Assembly: GCA_030427735.1 (NCBI GenBank)
Contig: JAUIBP010000011.1
Coordinates: forward strand, 47,280 to 111,279
Reading direction: 5' to 3'
DNA: 64,000 nt
DNA from: Bacteroidia bacterium
GTDB taxonomy: Bacteria; Bacteroidota; Bacteroidia; Flavobacteriales; Flavobacteriaceae
The position numbers and the translations under genes were made by a program. The stretch's first letter is position 1. Each line of letters begins with the position of its first letter. The notes below the pieces were generated by a model. That model had not been told where the DNA came from. It did no database searches and saw only the letters and a list, made by a program, of their open reading frames with translations. Shown here piece by piece: positions 41,870 through 49,930 of the stretch.

Positions 41870-42262
41870 ATGAATATTAGAGGACGAAATAAAGTAACTC
41901 CAGAATTCAATATGTCGTCTATGACAGATATTGTTTTCTTGCTACTTATCTTTTTTATGTTGGCATCTACCTTGGTTACTACAAATGCTATAGATGTACT
42001 ATTGCCTAAAGCCAGTGGTAAAACCGAAAATAAACAAACGGTAGCCGTAAGCATTAAAAAAGATCTGACCTATTATATCGATCAAAGTCGTGTTGGCGAA
42101 AGCGTTTTAGAGCATGAGCTTAAAAATCGCTTATCTAAAGAGTCTAAGCCAACCATAGTGTTACGTGCCGAAGAATCGGTGCCTGTAGAACACGTTGTTA
42201 AAGTGATGGATATTGCCAATAGAAATAAATTTAAAGTCATTTTGGCTGTAAGACCAAATTAA
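41870..42262 (+). CDS. exbD: ExbD/TolR family biopolymer transport protein
   Basis: A 130-residue single-pass membrane protein. The N-terminal helix (about 20-40) carries the conserved proton-relay Asp in MSSMTDIVFLLLIFFML (Asp21). A small periplasmic domain follows with VLRAEESVPVEHVVKVMDIANR. The gene is 1 base after exbB and 4 bases before the TonB-like gene, so the three proteins are probably made in proportion. Confidence 0.93.
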   Translation: MNIRGRNKVTPEFNMSSMTDIVFLLLIFFMLASTLVTTNAIDVLLPKASGKTENKQTVAVSIKKDLTYYIDQSRVGESVLEHELKNRLSKESKPTIVLRAEESVPVEHVVKVMDIANRNKFKVILAVRPN

Positions 42263-42266
42263 TATC

Positions 42267-43151
42267 ATGAAATATTTACAAACAAAGCACGAACGCAATT
42301 CGGCAAAAATAACAGTGTTATTTGCCATTATTGTACTATTGTTATTGTTTGTTGTAGGGCCACCATATATGGATCCGCCCGAAGAATATGGCGTGGCTGT
42401 TAATTTTGGTACTACAGACTTTGGTAGTGGCAATAAACAGCCAAATACACCAATACAATCGAAGCCTGTAAATATTAACAAGCCACCCGAAGAGGTTGTA
42501 GAACCTGAAAAAGTGGCGCCAAAACCTGCCGAAGCTGCTGCTCCAAAAGAGCAAGTATTAACCGATGATAATAGCGAAGAGATTGCTATAAAAAAACAAA
42601 AGGAAGCTGAGGCAAAGGCGAAACGCGATGCCGAAAATAAGGCCAAAGCAGAAGCCGAAGCTAAAGCAAAGGCCGAAGCTGAACGCGTGGCTAAAGAGCA
42701 GCGTGAAAAAGAAGAAAAGAAAAAAAAGTTAGATGCTTTAATTGGTGGTGTTAGTAAATCTGATGGTACTGCAAAAGGTAGCGAAGGCGATGATAATAAA
42801 GTAGGCGACAAGGGCCAGTTGGATGGCGATCCGTATGCAGCCAGTTATTTTGGAGGAGCTGGTTCAGGTAGTGGTGGTGTTGGTTATGGATTAAACGGTC
42901 GTGGTAAAGCAACATTCAATACTATAAAACAAGATTGCAACGAATCTGGTTTAGTGGTTGTACAAATAGAAGTAAATAAACAAGGTCAGGTTATTAAAGC
43001 TGTTCCAGGTGTTAAAGGAACCGAAAATAATAGTCCGTGTTTATTAGAACCTGCTAGAAAAATAGCCATGTCGCATAAATGGCGACCAGATGCTAATGCG
43101 CCTGCTCGACAAATTGGTTTTGTGAGTATAGACTTTAGTTTGGGGCAATAA
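42267..43151 (+). CDS. TonB-like energy transducer with EAK-rich linker
   Basis: A 294-residue protein with one N-terminal helix (about 16-33), a proline-rich part, and a long charged coiled-coil linker (about 105-155) made of Lys-Ala-Glu repeats. A Gly/Ser stretch then leads into a C-terminal TonB-like domain (about 213-294), ending RKIAMSHKWRPDANAPARQIGFVSIDFSLGQ. The classical TonB YP motif is not obvious, and the C-terminus resembles the variant found in Bacteroidota. It shares its last base with the folC start codon. Confidence 0.85.
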   Translation: MKYLQTKHERNSAKITVLFAIIVLLLLFVVGPPYMDPPEEYGVAVNFGTTDFGSGNKQPNTPIQSKPVNINKPPEEVVEPEKVAPKPAEAAAPKEQVLTDDNSEEIAIKKQKEAEAKAKRDAENKAKAEAEAKAKAEAERVAKEQREKEEKKKKLDALIGGVSKSDGTAKGSEGDDNKVGDKGQLDGDPYAASYFGGAGSGSGGVGYGLNGRGKATFNTIKQDCNESGLVVVQIEVNKQGQVIKAVPGVKGTENNSPCLLEPARKIAMSHKWRPDANAPARQIGFVSIDFSLGQ

Positions 43152-44371
43152 TGAAGAGCTATCAAGACACTTTGCAGTGGATGTTTGCGCAGTTACCCAT
43201 GTATCAACGGCAGGGACAAACAGCGTTTAAAAAAGATTTGTCTAACACGTTATTGTTAGCAGCTCATTTAGATCATCCCGAGCGCGAATTTAAAAGTATT
43301 CACGTAGCGGGAACCAATGGTAAAGGCTCTACAAGCCATATGTTGGCTTCAATTCTTCAAGAAGCCGGATATAAAGTTGGTTTGTACACGTCACCGCATT
43401 TAAAAGATTTCAGAGATCGCATTCGTATAAACGGTGTAGAAATCGAAGAGAATTTTGTAGTCGATTTCATAGCGAATAACAAAGAATTTTTCGAGAATCA
43501 TAGTTTGTCATTTTTCGAAATGACTGTAGGTATGGCTTTCGATTATTTCAGAAAAGCGCAAGTCGATATCGCGGTTATCGAAGTTGGATTGGGAGGACGA
43601 TTAGACTCTACAAATATTATTACTCCAGAACTTTCAGTAATTACAAATATAGGTTTAGATCATACTCAGTTTTTGGGCAATACGCTTGAAGCTATAGCAG
43701 GTGAAAAGGGCGGAATTATAAAACCTAACATTCCTGTGGTTATAGGAGAAACACAACGCGAGACGTGTGGTGTTTTTAAAACTTTAGCAGTAAATAATAA
43801 CGCTAAAATTGTTTTTGCCGATCAAACCATTGATGAAGCTTTGTCGAGTGATTTGATTGGGAGTTATCAGAAAAAAAATATAAAAACGGTAATGCAAGCT
43901 GTAAAAGAGCTTCAGCTTTTAGGCTATTCTATTTCCGAAGCTAATATGAAAACAGGTTTGTTGCAAGTAGCAGCAACTACGGGTTTAAAAGGCCGTTGGC
44001 AAGTGTTGCAACATCATCCAACTATGGTGTGCGATACTGCGCATAACTCCGAAGGCCTTAAAGAAGTTATGGAGCAGCTTAAAAAAGAACGTTATACAAA
44101 CTTACACATGGTTTTTGGAGTTGTAAACGATAAGGATTTAAACTCTATTTTTGCTGTGCTGCCTAAGCAGGCAACCTATTATTTTTGTAAACCTGATGTG
44201 CCAAGAGGATTAGATGAAAAAGAACTTAAAACCTTGTTTTTGGCAAAGGGATTTAAAGGTGAAGCGTATGATTCTGTAAATGAAGCGTGTAACAACGCTT
44301 TAAAATCGGCTTTGTCTTCAGATTTTATTTACGTTGGCGGAAGTACATTTGTGGTTGCAGAAATTATATAA
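43151..44371 (+). CDS. folC: Bifunctional folylpolyglutamate synthase/dihydrofolate synthase
   Basis: Adds glutamate to dihydropteroate and to folates. The 406 residues carry the Mur-ligase-like P-loop VAGTNGKGSTSHML (near residue 55), YTSPHLKDFRDRIRING, the VGLGGRLDSTNII region with the carbamylated-Lys neighbourhood, and the C-terminal VCDTAHNSEGLKE. The start shares one base with the stop of the TonB-like gene (TAATG). folP is encoded about 9 kb downstream, so both folate genes lie in this window. Confidence 0.94.
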   Translation: MKSYQDTLQWMFAQLPMYQRQGQTAFKKDLSNTLLLAAHLDHPEREFKSIHVAGTNGKGSTSHMLASILQEAGYKVGLYTSPHLKDFRDRIRINGVEIEENFVVDFIANNKEFFENHSLSFFEMTVGMAFDYFRKAQVDIAVIEVGLGGRLDSTNIITPELSVITNIGLDHTQFLGNTLEAIAGEKGGIIKPNIPVVIGETQRETCGVFKTLAVNNNAKIVFADQTIDEALSSDLIGSYQKKNIKTVMQAVKELQLLGYSISEANMKTGLLQVAATTGLKGRWQVLQHHPTMVCDTAHNSEGLKEVMEQLKKERYTNLHMVFGVVNDKDLNSIFAVLPKQATYYFCKPDVPRGLDEKELKTLFLAKGFKGEAYDSVNEACNNALKSALSSDFIYVGGSTFVVAEII

Positions 44372-44390
44372 AAAAAGTTGAAAAAAGTTT

Positions 44391-44419
44391 TTGTAGAATT
44401 AAAATCTAGCTTATATTTG
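44391..44419 (+). promoter_or_regulatory. Promoter of the tRNA-Val pair
   Basis: TTG at 44391-44393, an 18-base spacer, and TATATTTG at 44412-44419, 14 bases before the first tRNA. No comparable box precedes the second tRNA. Confidence 0.65.
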
Positions 44420-44433
44420 CACACCAATTGCAA

Positions 44434-44508
44434 GGGCGCGTAGCTCAGTTGGTTCAGAGCACTTGGTTTACACCCAAGGGGTCAGGGGTTCGAATCCCTT
44501 CGCGCCCA
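44434..44508 (+). tRNA. tRNA-Val (anticodon TAC), copy 1
   Basis: A 75-base cloverleaf. The acceptor GGGCGCG pairs with CGCGCCC, discriminator A. The anticodon loop is TTTACAC (anticodon TAC, reads GTA/GTN). The T arm is AGGGG-TTCGAAT-CCCTT. CCA is not encoded. Identical to copy 2, 170 bases downstream. Confidence 0.97.
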
Positions 44509-44512
44509 CAAA

Positions 44513-44540
44513 AGCTTCTCTTTTTAGAGAAGTTTTTTTG
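44513..44540 (+). terminator. Terminator-like hairpin after tRNA-Val copy 1
   Basis: CTTCTC (44515-44520) pairs with GAGAAG (44527-44532), then seven T. It is part of the duplicated unit, so it would reduce read-through to the second copy. Confidence 0.7.
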
Positions 44541-44603
44541 TGGTTTTTCAAAGACAGTTTGCTGTTGCTTTTGAAAAATATATTTTTAAAAACAGCCCTT
44601 TAC

Positions 44604-44678
44604 GGGCGCGTAGCTCAGTTGGTTCAGAGCACTTGGTTTACACCCAAGGGGTCAGGGGTTCGAATCCCTTCGCGCCCA
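44604..44678 (+). tRNA. tRNA-Val (anticodon TAC), copy 2
   Basis: Same 75 bases as copy 1. Identity extends through the following hairpin, 99 bases in all (44434-44532 and 44604-44702), while the upstream flanks differ. A recent tandem duplication is the simplest explanation. Confidence 0.97.
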
Positions 44679-44682
44679 CAAA

Positions 44683-44711
44683 AGCTTCTCTTTTTAGAGA
44701 AGCTTTTTTTA
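44683..44711 (+). terminator. Terminator after tRNA-Val copy 2
   Basis: AGCTTCTC pairs with GAGAAGCT, loop TTTTTA, then seven T. One base change relative to copy 1 lengthens the stem by two pairs. It lies between the tRNA and the convergent murF gene. Confidence 0.8.
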
Positions 44712-44731
44712 TGCCTAATGGTTTGGTTGTT

Positions 44732-46015
44732 CTATAGTAAATCCAGAATACGCTCTAATTTCATACCTCGTGATGCTTTTATAAGCAACGTGGTGTTTGT
44801 TAAATCTATGTCCTGAAATTTAGCGTTGAAATCTTCAAAGGTATCGTATTTTAAAAGCTTGTCTGATGCAAACGGAGTTGCGTAAAATTGTTTGCCTATG
44901 GTAATAATTTTATGAATAGCTAAACCCGAAGCTAATTTTACAATGTCTTGGTGTTCTAATTCAGCGTCTGCACCCAATTCAAACATATCTCCAATTATGG
45001 CTATTTTCTTATCATCATTTAATGCAGCAAAACTTTCTAGTGCAGCCTTCATACTTGTCGGGTTGGCATTGTAAGCATCCAAAATAATTTTCTGATTAGG
45101 TTTTTCTATAATTTGAGACCTGTTGTTTGTAGGGGTGTATTGCTCTATTGCGGTTTGTATATCGTCATCATTAACTTTAAAATAGTTGCCAATTGCAATT
45201 GCAGCAGATATATTGTTGAAATTGTAGGTGCCTATTAAATGGCTTTTTACGGTTAAGTTGTTGTAGCTAGCCTCAACAAATGGGTTAGCGCCGTTAAGTG
45301 TTACCGTAACTTGAGCCGTGTTGGGGTTGGTGCCAAAAGTATAGGTGTTTAAAGACTGTGATTTTTCTATTTGTGTACTGTCATTAGCGTTAATAAAGGC
45401 TAGACCTTTTGTTTTTAAAAGGTATTTGTACAATTCTGTTTTTCCTTGTACTACACCTTCTAAACTGCCAAAACCTTCTAAATGCGCTTTACCAAAGTTG
45501 GTAATATAGCCGTAGTTTGGTTGTGCAATTTGGGATAAAAAAGCTATTTCCTTTAGGTGATTAGCTCCCATTTCTACGATACCAATTTCGGTGTCTTTGG
45601 TCATGGATAAGAGGGTGAGCGGAACACCAATGTGGTTGTTTAAATTGCCAATTGTGGCTGTTGTTTTGTGTTTTTGAGACAGCACGGCATTAATAAGTTC
45701 TTTTGTTGTGGTTTTGCCGTTGCTACCAGTTAGTCCAATTATAGGAATGTTTAAATATGTTCTGTGGTAGGTGGCTAATTCTTGTAGTGTTTCTAATACA
45801 TTATCTACAAGAATTGTGTTTGAATTGCTTTGGTAATTAGCTTCGTCTATTATGGCGTATTTAGCACCTAGTTCTAGTGCCTTCTCCGCATAGGTGTTGC
45901 CGTTAAAATTATCGCCTTTTAAAGCGAAAAACATATTGTTAGCCTGCAATGTTCTGGTGTCTGTGCAAACAGCATTGCATTCTAAAAACAGCTGGTGTAG
46001 GTTTTGTATTTTCAT
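44732..46015 (-). CDS. murF: UDP-N-acetylmuramoyl-tripeptide-D-alanyl-D-alanine ligase
   Basis: Adds D-Ala-D-Ala to the UDP-MurNAc tripeptide in peptidoglycan precursor synthesis. The 427 residues have the MurF N-terminal domain (CTDTRTLQANNMFFALKGDNFNGNTYAEKAL), the P-loop GLTGSNGKTTTKEL (near residue 95), GIVEMGANHLKEI, and the C-terminal LDAYNANPTSMKAAL. It is separate from the dcw cluster, as is common in Bacteroidota. It is transcribed after rho in the same direction but separated by a gap and not obviously coupled. Confidence 0.95.
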   Translation of the reverse strand: MKIQNLHQLFLECNAVCTDTRTLQANNMFFALKGDNFNGNTYAEKALELGAKYAIIDEANYQSNSNTILVDNVLETLQELATYHRTYLNIPIIGLTGSNGKTTTKELINAVLSQKHKTTATIGNLNNHIGVPLTLLSMTKDTEIGIVEMGANHLKEIAFLSQIAQPNYGYITNFGKAHLEGFGSLEGVVQGKTELYKYLLKTKGLAFINANDSTQIEKSQSLNTYTFGTNPNTAQVTVTLNGANPFVEASYNNLTVKSHLIGTYNFNNISAAIAIGNYFKVNDDDIQTAIEQYTPTNNRSQIIEKPNQKIILDAYNANPTSMKAALESFAALNDDKKIAIIGDMFELGADAELEHQDIVKLASGLAIHKIITIGKQFYATPFASDKLLKYDTFEDFNAKFQDIDLTNTTLLIKASRGMKLERILDLL

Positions 46016-46086
46016 GATATAAATGTATAAAAAAGCATTGTGTAAAGTCTATTACCGATCTTGCTTTTTTTAACGAAATGTAATAA

Positions 46087-46122
46087 AAAAAGAGACCGTT
46101 TAATAAAAACGATCTCTTTTAA
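46087..46122 (-). terminator. Terminator of rho
   Basis: On the minus strand AAAAGAGATCGTT pairs with AACGGTCTCTTTT (one mismatch), loop TTTATTA, then a run of T. It closes the rho gene before murF. Confidence 0.7.
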
Positions 46123-46143
46123 TGTATAGTAAAACTTCTGGTT

Positions 46144-47874
46144 TTAACTGTTCATGGAGATTAAAAACTCTTCGTTGTTTCTGGTTTGTTTAAAACGATC
46201 GTTAATAAATTCCATCGCTTCAACAGGATTCATATCTGCTAGATATTTACGCATTATCCACATGCGCTGTATGGTGTTGTCGTCTAGTAATAAATCGTCG
46301 CGACGTGTACTTGAAGAAATTAAATCTATAGCTGGGAAAATTCTACGGTTGGCAATACGTCTGTCTAATTGTAGTTCCATATTACCTGTTCCTTTAAATT
46401 CTTCAAAAATAACTTCGTCCATTTTAGAGCCAGTATCTGTAAGTGCAGTTGCAATTATAGATAGCGATCCGCCTTTTTCGATGTTACGTGCGGCGCCAAA
46501 AAAGCGTTTTGGTTTGTGTAGGGCATTGGCGTCTACACCACCACTTAAAATTTTACCAGAAGCAGGTTGCACGGTATTGTACGCTCGTGCTAAGCGAGTT
46601 ATAGAGTCTAATAGAATAACCACATCGTGACCGCATTCTACCAAGCGCTTTGCTTTTTCTAGAACAATATTCGCGATTTTTACGTGTTCGTGCGCTTCTT
46701 TATCGAATGTAGAGGCTACAACTTCGCCACGCACATGGCGTTGCATATCTGTTACCTCTTCTGGGCGCTCGTCTATTAATAAAATAATTTGATAAACTTC
46801 TGGGTGATTGGCAGCAATGGCGTTGGCAATGTCTTTTAATAACATGGTTTTACCAGTTTTCGGTTGCGACACAATCATACCACGCTGTCCTTTTCCTATT
46901 GGGCTAAACAAGTCCATAATTCGTGTAGAAATGGTACTTTGTTTTTCGGCGATATTAAATTTTTCTTTAGGGAATAAAGGTGTTAAATGCTCGAACGACA
47001 CACGGTCTCTAACCACTTGCGGATCTAAGCCATTAATTTTGTTAACCTTTATTAAAGGGAAATATTTTTCGCCTTCTTTAGGTGGACGTACATTTCCTAG
47101 TACGGTGTCTCCTGTTTTTAGGCCAAAAAGTCTGATTTGTGATTGCGATACATAAATATCGTCTGGCGATGATAAATAATTATAGTCCGATGATCTTAAA
47201 AATCCATAACCATCTTGCATAATATCTAAAACACCTTCACTTTCTATAATAGCATCAAATTCGAATTCTGGTTCTCTATAACGGTTACGTGTATCTTTAT
47301 TGCCGTTAGAGCCTTGATGATTTCCGTTTTGGTTATTATTGTTTTTTGCGTGTTGTTTTTGGTTACCAGTATCCTTTTTCTGGTTGTCTTTTTTCTGACG
47401 GTTCTGTTGCTGATTCTCTTTTTGAGGTGTATTCGCTTTATCTTCTTTAGCTATGGGTGTGTTCGATTCTTTAGCTTTTTGCTGAATTGCCGGTTTGTTT
47501 GTAGCTTGTTTTTGTGGCTGCTTACGTTGCGGCTTGTTAGGTGCTGGAGCTTCGGTTTTAGCTTCAGGTGTATTAGAATCTGTGGCCTGCTTGTCTTGAT
47601 TATTTGCCGTTTGTTTGGCGGGAACGCGTTTTTTTATACGCTCTCTTTTAGGTTTAGGGGCAGCTTCGTTTTTAGAAGTTGGTTGTTCTGTATTTTCCGA
47701 AGAGTTTTCAGATTTAGCTTCTATAACCGCTTTAGGGTTGGCTGCTTGGTGATCTAGTACTTGATAAACTAAATCGAGTTTTTTTAATGAACGAAACTTA
47801 GGGATGCTTAATTTTTTTGCAATTTCCTGTAATTCAGGAAGCTTCATTTCTTTTAATTGAGAGATTTCAAACAT
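46144..47874 (-). CDS. rho: Transcription termination factor Rho with long disordered insert
   Basis: Hexameric RNA helicase ending transcription. The Rho N domain is at 1-44 ([15 protein letters not shown]). Residues about 45-203 form an insert rich in Gln, Asn, Lys, Pro and Thr with no predicted fold. The S1-like RNA-binding part follows (about 205-290, [16 protein letters not shown]). The ATPase has Walker [10 protein letters not shown] and Walker [14 protein letters not shown], plus the Q and R loops ([14 protein letters not shown]). At 576 residues it is about 150 longer than the E. coli protein because of the insert, a known Bacteroidota trait. Confidence 0.96.
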   Translation of the reverse strand: MFEISQLKEMKLPELQEIAKKLSIPKFRSLKKLDLVYQVLDHQAANPKAVIEAKSENSSENTEQPTSKNEAAPKPKRERIKKRVPAKQTANNQDKQATDSNTPEAKTEAPAPNKPQRKQPQKQATNKPAIQQKAKESNTPIAKEDKANTPQKENQQQNRQKKDNQKKDTGNQKQHAKNNNNQNGNHQGSNGNKDTRNRYREPEFEFDAIIESEGVLDIMQDGYGFLRSSDYNYLSSPDDIYVSQSQIRLFGLKTGDTVLGNVRPPKEGEKYFPLIKVNKINGLDPQVVRDRVSFEHLTPLFPKEKFNIAEKQSTISTRIMDLFSPIGKGQRGMIVSQPKTGKTMLLKDIANAIAANHPEVYQIILLIDERPEEVTDMQRHVRGEVVASTFDKEAHEHVKIANIVLEKAKRLVECGHDVVILLDSITRLARAYNTVQPASGKILSGGVDANALHKPKRFFGAARNIEKGGSLSIIATALTDTGSKMDEVIFEEFKGTGNMELQLDRRIANRRIFPAIDLISSSTRRDDLLLDDNTIQRMWIMRKYLADMNPVEAMEFINDRFKQTRNNEEFLISMNS

Positions 47875-48044
47875 TGATGTTCAATTGAATATTTGAGTTA
47901 GATTTTTTTACTGATATATTCTGAAGAAAAAAATTATCTTATTCTGAAGAATTAACAATCTAAAACCAAGAGTGTTGTACATTGTTAATGCAATTATACG
48001 ACTTTTATTTTAATATTTTATATAAATGTTCTCAAAGAAACTAC

Positions 48045-48052
48045 TATTTTTG
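48045..48052 (+). promoter_or_regulatory. -7 box of the DUF4293 gene
   Basis: TATTTTTG, 21 bases before the ATG at 48074. It lies in the 199-base divergent region shared with rho, in which nothing else clear was found. Confidence 0.5.
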
Positions 48053-48073
48053 TCGTCGAGATTATAAAAACGA

Positions 48074-48484
48074 ATGATACAACGTATACAATCTATTTAC
48101 TTGTTACTAGCAGCTGTAGTGTCTGGCGGACTTATATTTGTGTTTCATTTATGGACCAATGTGCAAGACGTTTTAGTATATGCGGCAGATAATGTAATGT
48201 ATTTAGGTTTGTTTTTGGCTTCGGCATTATTATCTCTGATTTCCATTTTTATGTATAAAAATAGACAAACTCAATTTGTTTTGGGACGTCTAAACATCAT
48301 ATTAAACTTTATTTTACTAGGATTTTTCGTGTATCAATCTCTAAATTTATCTGGAGAAACTTTGGTTTCTGAGAAAGGTATTGGGATGTTTCTTCCTATA
48401 ATTTCTATCGTATTATTAGTGTTAGCTAATAAAGCCATTAAAAAGGATGAAGATCTTGTAAAATCTGTAGATCGACTGCGTTAA
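48074..48484 (+). CDS. DUF4293 family membrane protein
   Basis: A 136-residue protein with four transmembrane helices (about 7-27, 41-60, 74-92 and 105-122). It begins MIQRIQSIYLLLAAV, the hallmark of DUF4293, a family next to rho in many Bacteroidota genomes. The tail after the last helix is short and charged (KKDEDLVKSVDRLR). No catalytic residues are visible and no function is known to me. It is divergent from rho and ends at a strong terminator. Confidence 0.85.
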   Translation: MIQRIQSIYLLLAAVVSGGLIFVFHLWTNVQDVLVYAADNVMYLGLFLASALLSLISIFMYKNRQTQFVLGRLNIILNFILLGFFVYQSLNLSGETLVSEKGIGMFLPIISIVLLVLANKAIKKDEDLVKSVDRLR

Positions 48485-48513
48485 ACCTAACATCTTAGTA
48501 GTATTAGTGCGTG

Positions 48514-48548
48514 TAAAAAACCCGAAGGTTGTGCTTCGGGTTTTTATT
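48514..48548. terminator. Bidirectional terminator
   Basis: AAAAACCCGAAG pairs with CTTCGGGTTTTT around GTTGTG. A and T runs on both sides suit convergent DUF4293 and phosphoesterase transcripts. Confidence 0.85.
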
Positions 48549-48614
48549 TTTTATAACAGTAATGAAGTGATGTGGTTTATGTTTTTTTGATTTCTGACTA
48601 AAGCCTACGACTTT

Positions 48615-49106
48615 CTATCTTTTAAGTTCTACCACTTCCAAATCTTTTATTTTATCACCATCAATAACAAAGCGTAACATGGTACGTACTTTATGAAAAC
48701 CATGTAAACCGATGGCACCAGGATTCATATGTAAAAGATTCAGTTTTTTATCGGGCATAACCTTTAAAATATGCGAATGCCCACAAATAAAAAGTTTTGG
48801 CGGATTGGCATACATATCGCTTTTTATTTTAGGGTTGTATTTGTTGGGATAGCCGCCAATATGGGTAATCCAAACATCTACATCTTCGCACATAAATCTG
48901 TTGTTTTCTGGGAATTCTTTTCTAATTTCAGCGTTATCAATATTGCCATAAACGGCGCGAAGCGGTTTTAATGCTTTAATGGCATCTGTAACTTTTAAAT
49001 CTCCTATATCACCTGCGTGCCAGACTTCGTCGGCTTGTTTTACATATTTTAAAATAGTAGCGTCTATATGGCTGTGGGTATCGGAAAGTAAAAGGATTTT
49101 TGTCAT
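48615..49106 (-). CDS. Metallophosphoesterase (YfcE/MJ0936 type)
   Basis: A 163-residue calcineurin-like phosphoesterase. Metal-binding signatures in order are LLSDTHSHID (Asp and His near 8-10), HAGDIGD (near 30), YGNID (near 53), THIGGYP (near 81) and CGHSHILK (near 111). Small enzymes of this group hydrolyse phosphodiesters with Mn2+ or Ni2+; the natural substrate is uncertain. It is divergent from truA, from which it is separated by 74 bases. Confidence 0.9.
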   Translation of the reverse strand: MTKILLLSDTHSHIDATILKYVKQADEVWHAGDIGDLKVTDAIKALKPLRAVYGNIDNAEIRKEFPENNRFMCEDVDVWITHIGGYPNKYNPKIKSDMYANPPKLFICGHSHILKVMPDKKLNLLHMNPGAIGLHGFHKVRTMLRFVIDGDKIKDLEVVELKR

Positions 49107-49143
49107 TAAGATAATATTGTGAGTCGAAACTAGTAAAACTATT

Positions 49144-49151
49144 TATCTTTG
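49144..49151 (+). promoter_or_regulatory. -7 box of truA
   Basis: TATCTTTG, 29 bases before the TTG start of truA. Confidence 0.5.
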
Positions 49152-49180
49152 TAGCTTGATAAACAAAATTACAATATTTC

Positions 49181-49930
49181 TTGAGATATTTTTTAGAACT
49201 TTCTTATAACGGTGCGGCATATCACGGATGGCAAAACCAGCCCAAAGCCATTTCTGTTCAAGAAGTAATAGAAAAAGGCTTATCGGTGTTATTAAAGACA
49301 GCTGTAAGCATTGTTGGTGCAGGGCGCACAGATGCAGGTGTGCATGCTAAACAAATGTTTGCACATTTTGATGCAGATAAAAGTTTGAATTTAGAGGATT
49401 TGGCATATAAACTGAATGCATTTTTACCTAAAGATATTGCCGTACATAACGTGTTGCAAGTACAGCCAGAAGCCCATGCGCGTTTTGATGCCATTAGTAG
49501 ATCGTATTTATACCGTATAGCATTGCAAAAAAATGTTTTTAATTACGAACACACGTATTATGTAAAGCCAAAATTAGACATTGAAGCCATGAAAGAAGCC
49601 GCAACGGTGTTGTTGGGGTATAAAGATTTTCAGTGTTTCTCGAAAAGCAATACCGATGTAAAAACGTATAATTGCGATATTAAAGCAGTAGTCTTTAATG
49701 TGGTTGAAGATGAATTACTGTTTACAATAACAGCCGATCGGTTTTTAAGAAATATGGTAAGAGCCATAGTTGGTACATTAATAAATGTTGGTTTAAGGAA
49801 AATTACTGCCCAAGATATGCATCGCATTATTTTATCTAAAGATAGGGGCGAGGCCGGATACTCGGTTCCTGCTCAAGGTCTATATCTAACGCAAGTAATG
49901 TATCCAAAATCTATATACATAAATGAATAA
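49181..49930 (+). CDS. truA: tRNA pseudouridine(38-40) synthase TruA (TTG start)
   Basis: Isomerises uridines 38-40 in the anticodon arm of tRNAs. The 249-residue chain starts RYFLELSYNGAAYHGWQNQ, carries the catalytic Asp51 in GAGRTDAGVHA, and has the C-terminal half with FLRNMVRAIVGTLINVG. The start is TTG at 49181: family proteins begin MRYF, and no ATG precedes it. It overlaps the ABC transporter gene by 8 bases, so the two are co-transcribed. Confidence 0.94.
   Translation: MRYFLELSYNGAAYHGWQNQPKAISVQEVIEKGLSVLLKTAVSIVGAGRTDAGVHAKQMFAHFDADKSLNLEDLAYKLNAFLPKDIAVHNVLQVQPEAHARFDAISRSYLYRIALQKNVFNYEHTYYVKPKLDIEAMKEAATVLLGYKDFQCFSKSNTDVKTYNCDIKAVVFNVVEDELLFTITADRFLRNMVRAIVGTLINVGLRKITAQDMHRIILSKDRGEAGYSVPAQGLYLTQVMYPKSIYINE

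Noticed and set aside
44463..44816. 117-codon frame through both tRNA-Val genes
   Set aside because: It only exists because the two tRNAs are tandem copies; it covers structural RNA and the end of murF and has no protein-like features.
47314..47757. 147-codon plus-strand frame opposite the rho insert
   Set aside because: Its runs of Phe, Leu and Val are the antisense of Gln/Asn/Lys-rich codons in the low-complexity insert, so it is a composition shadow.
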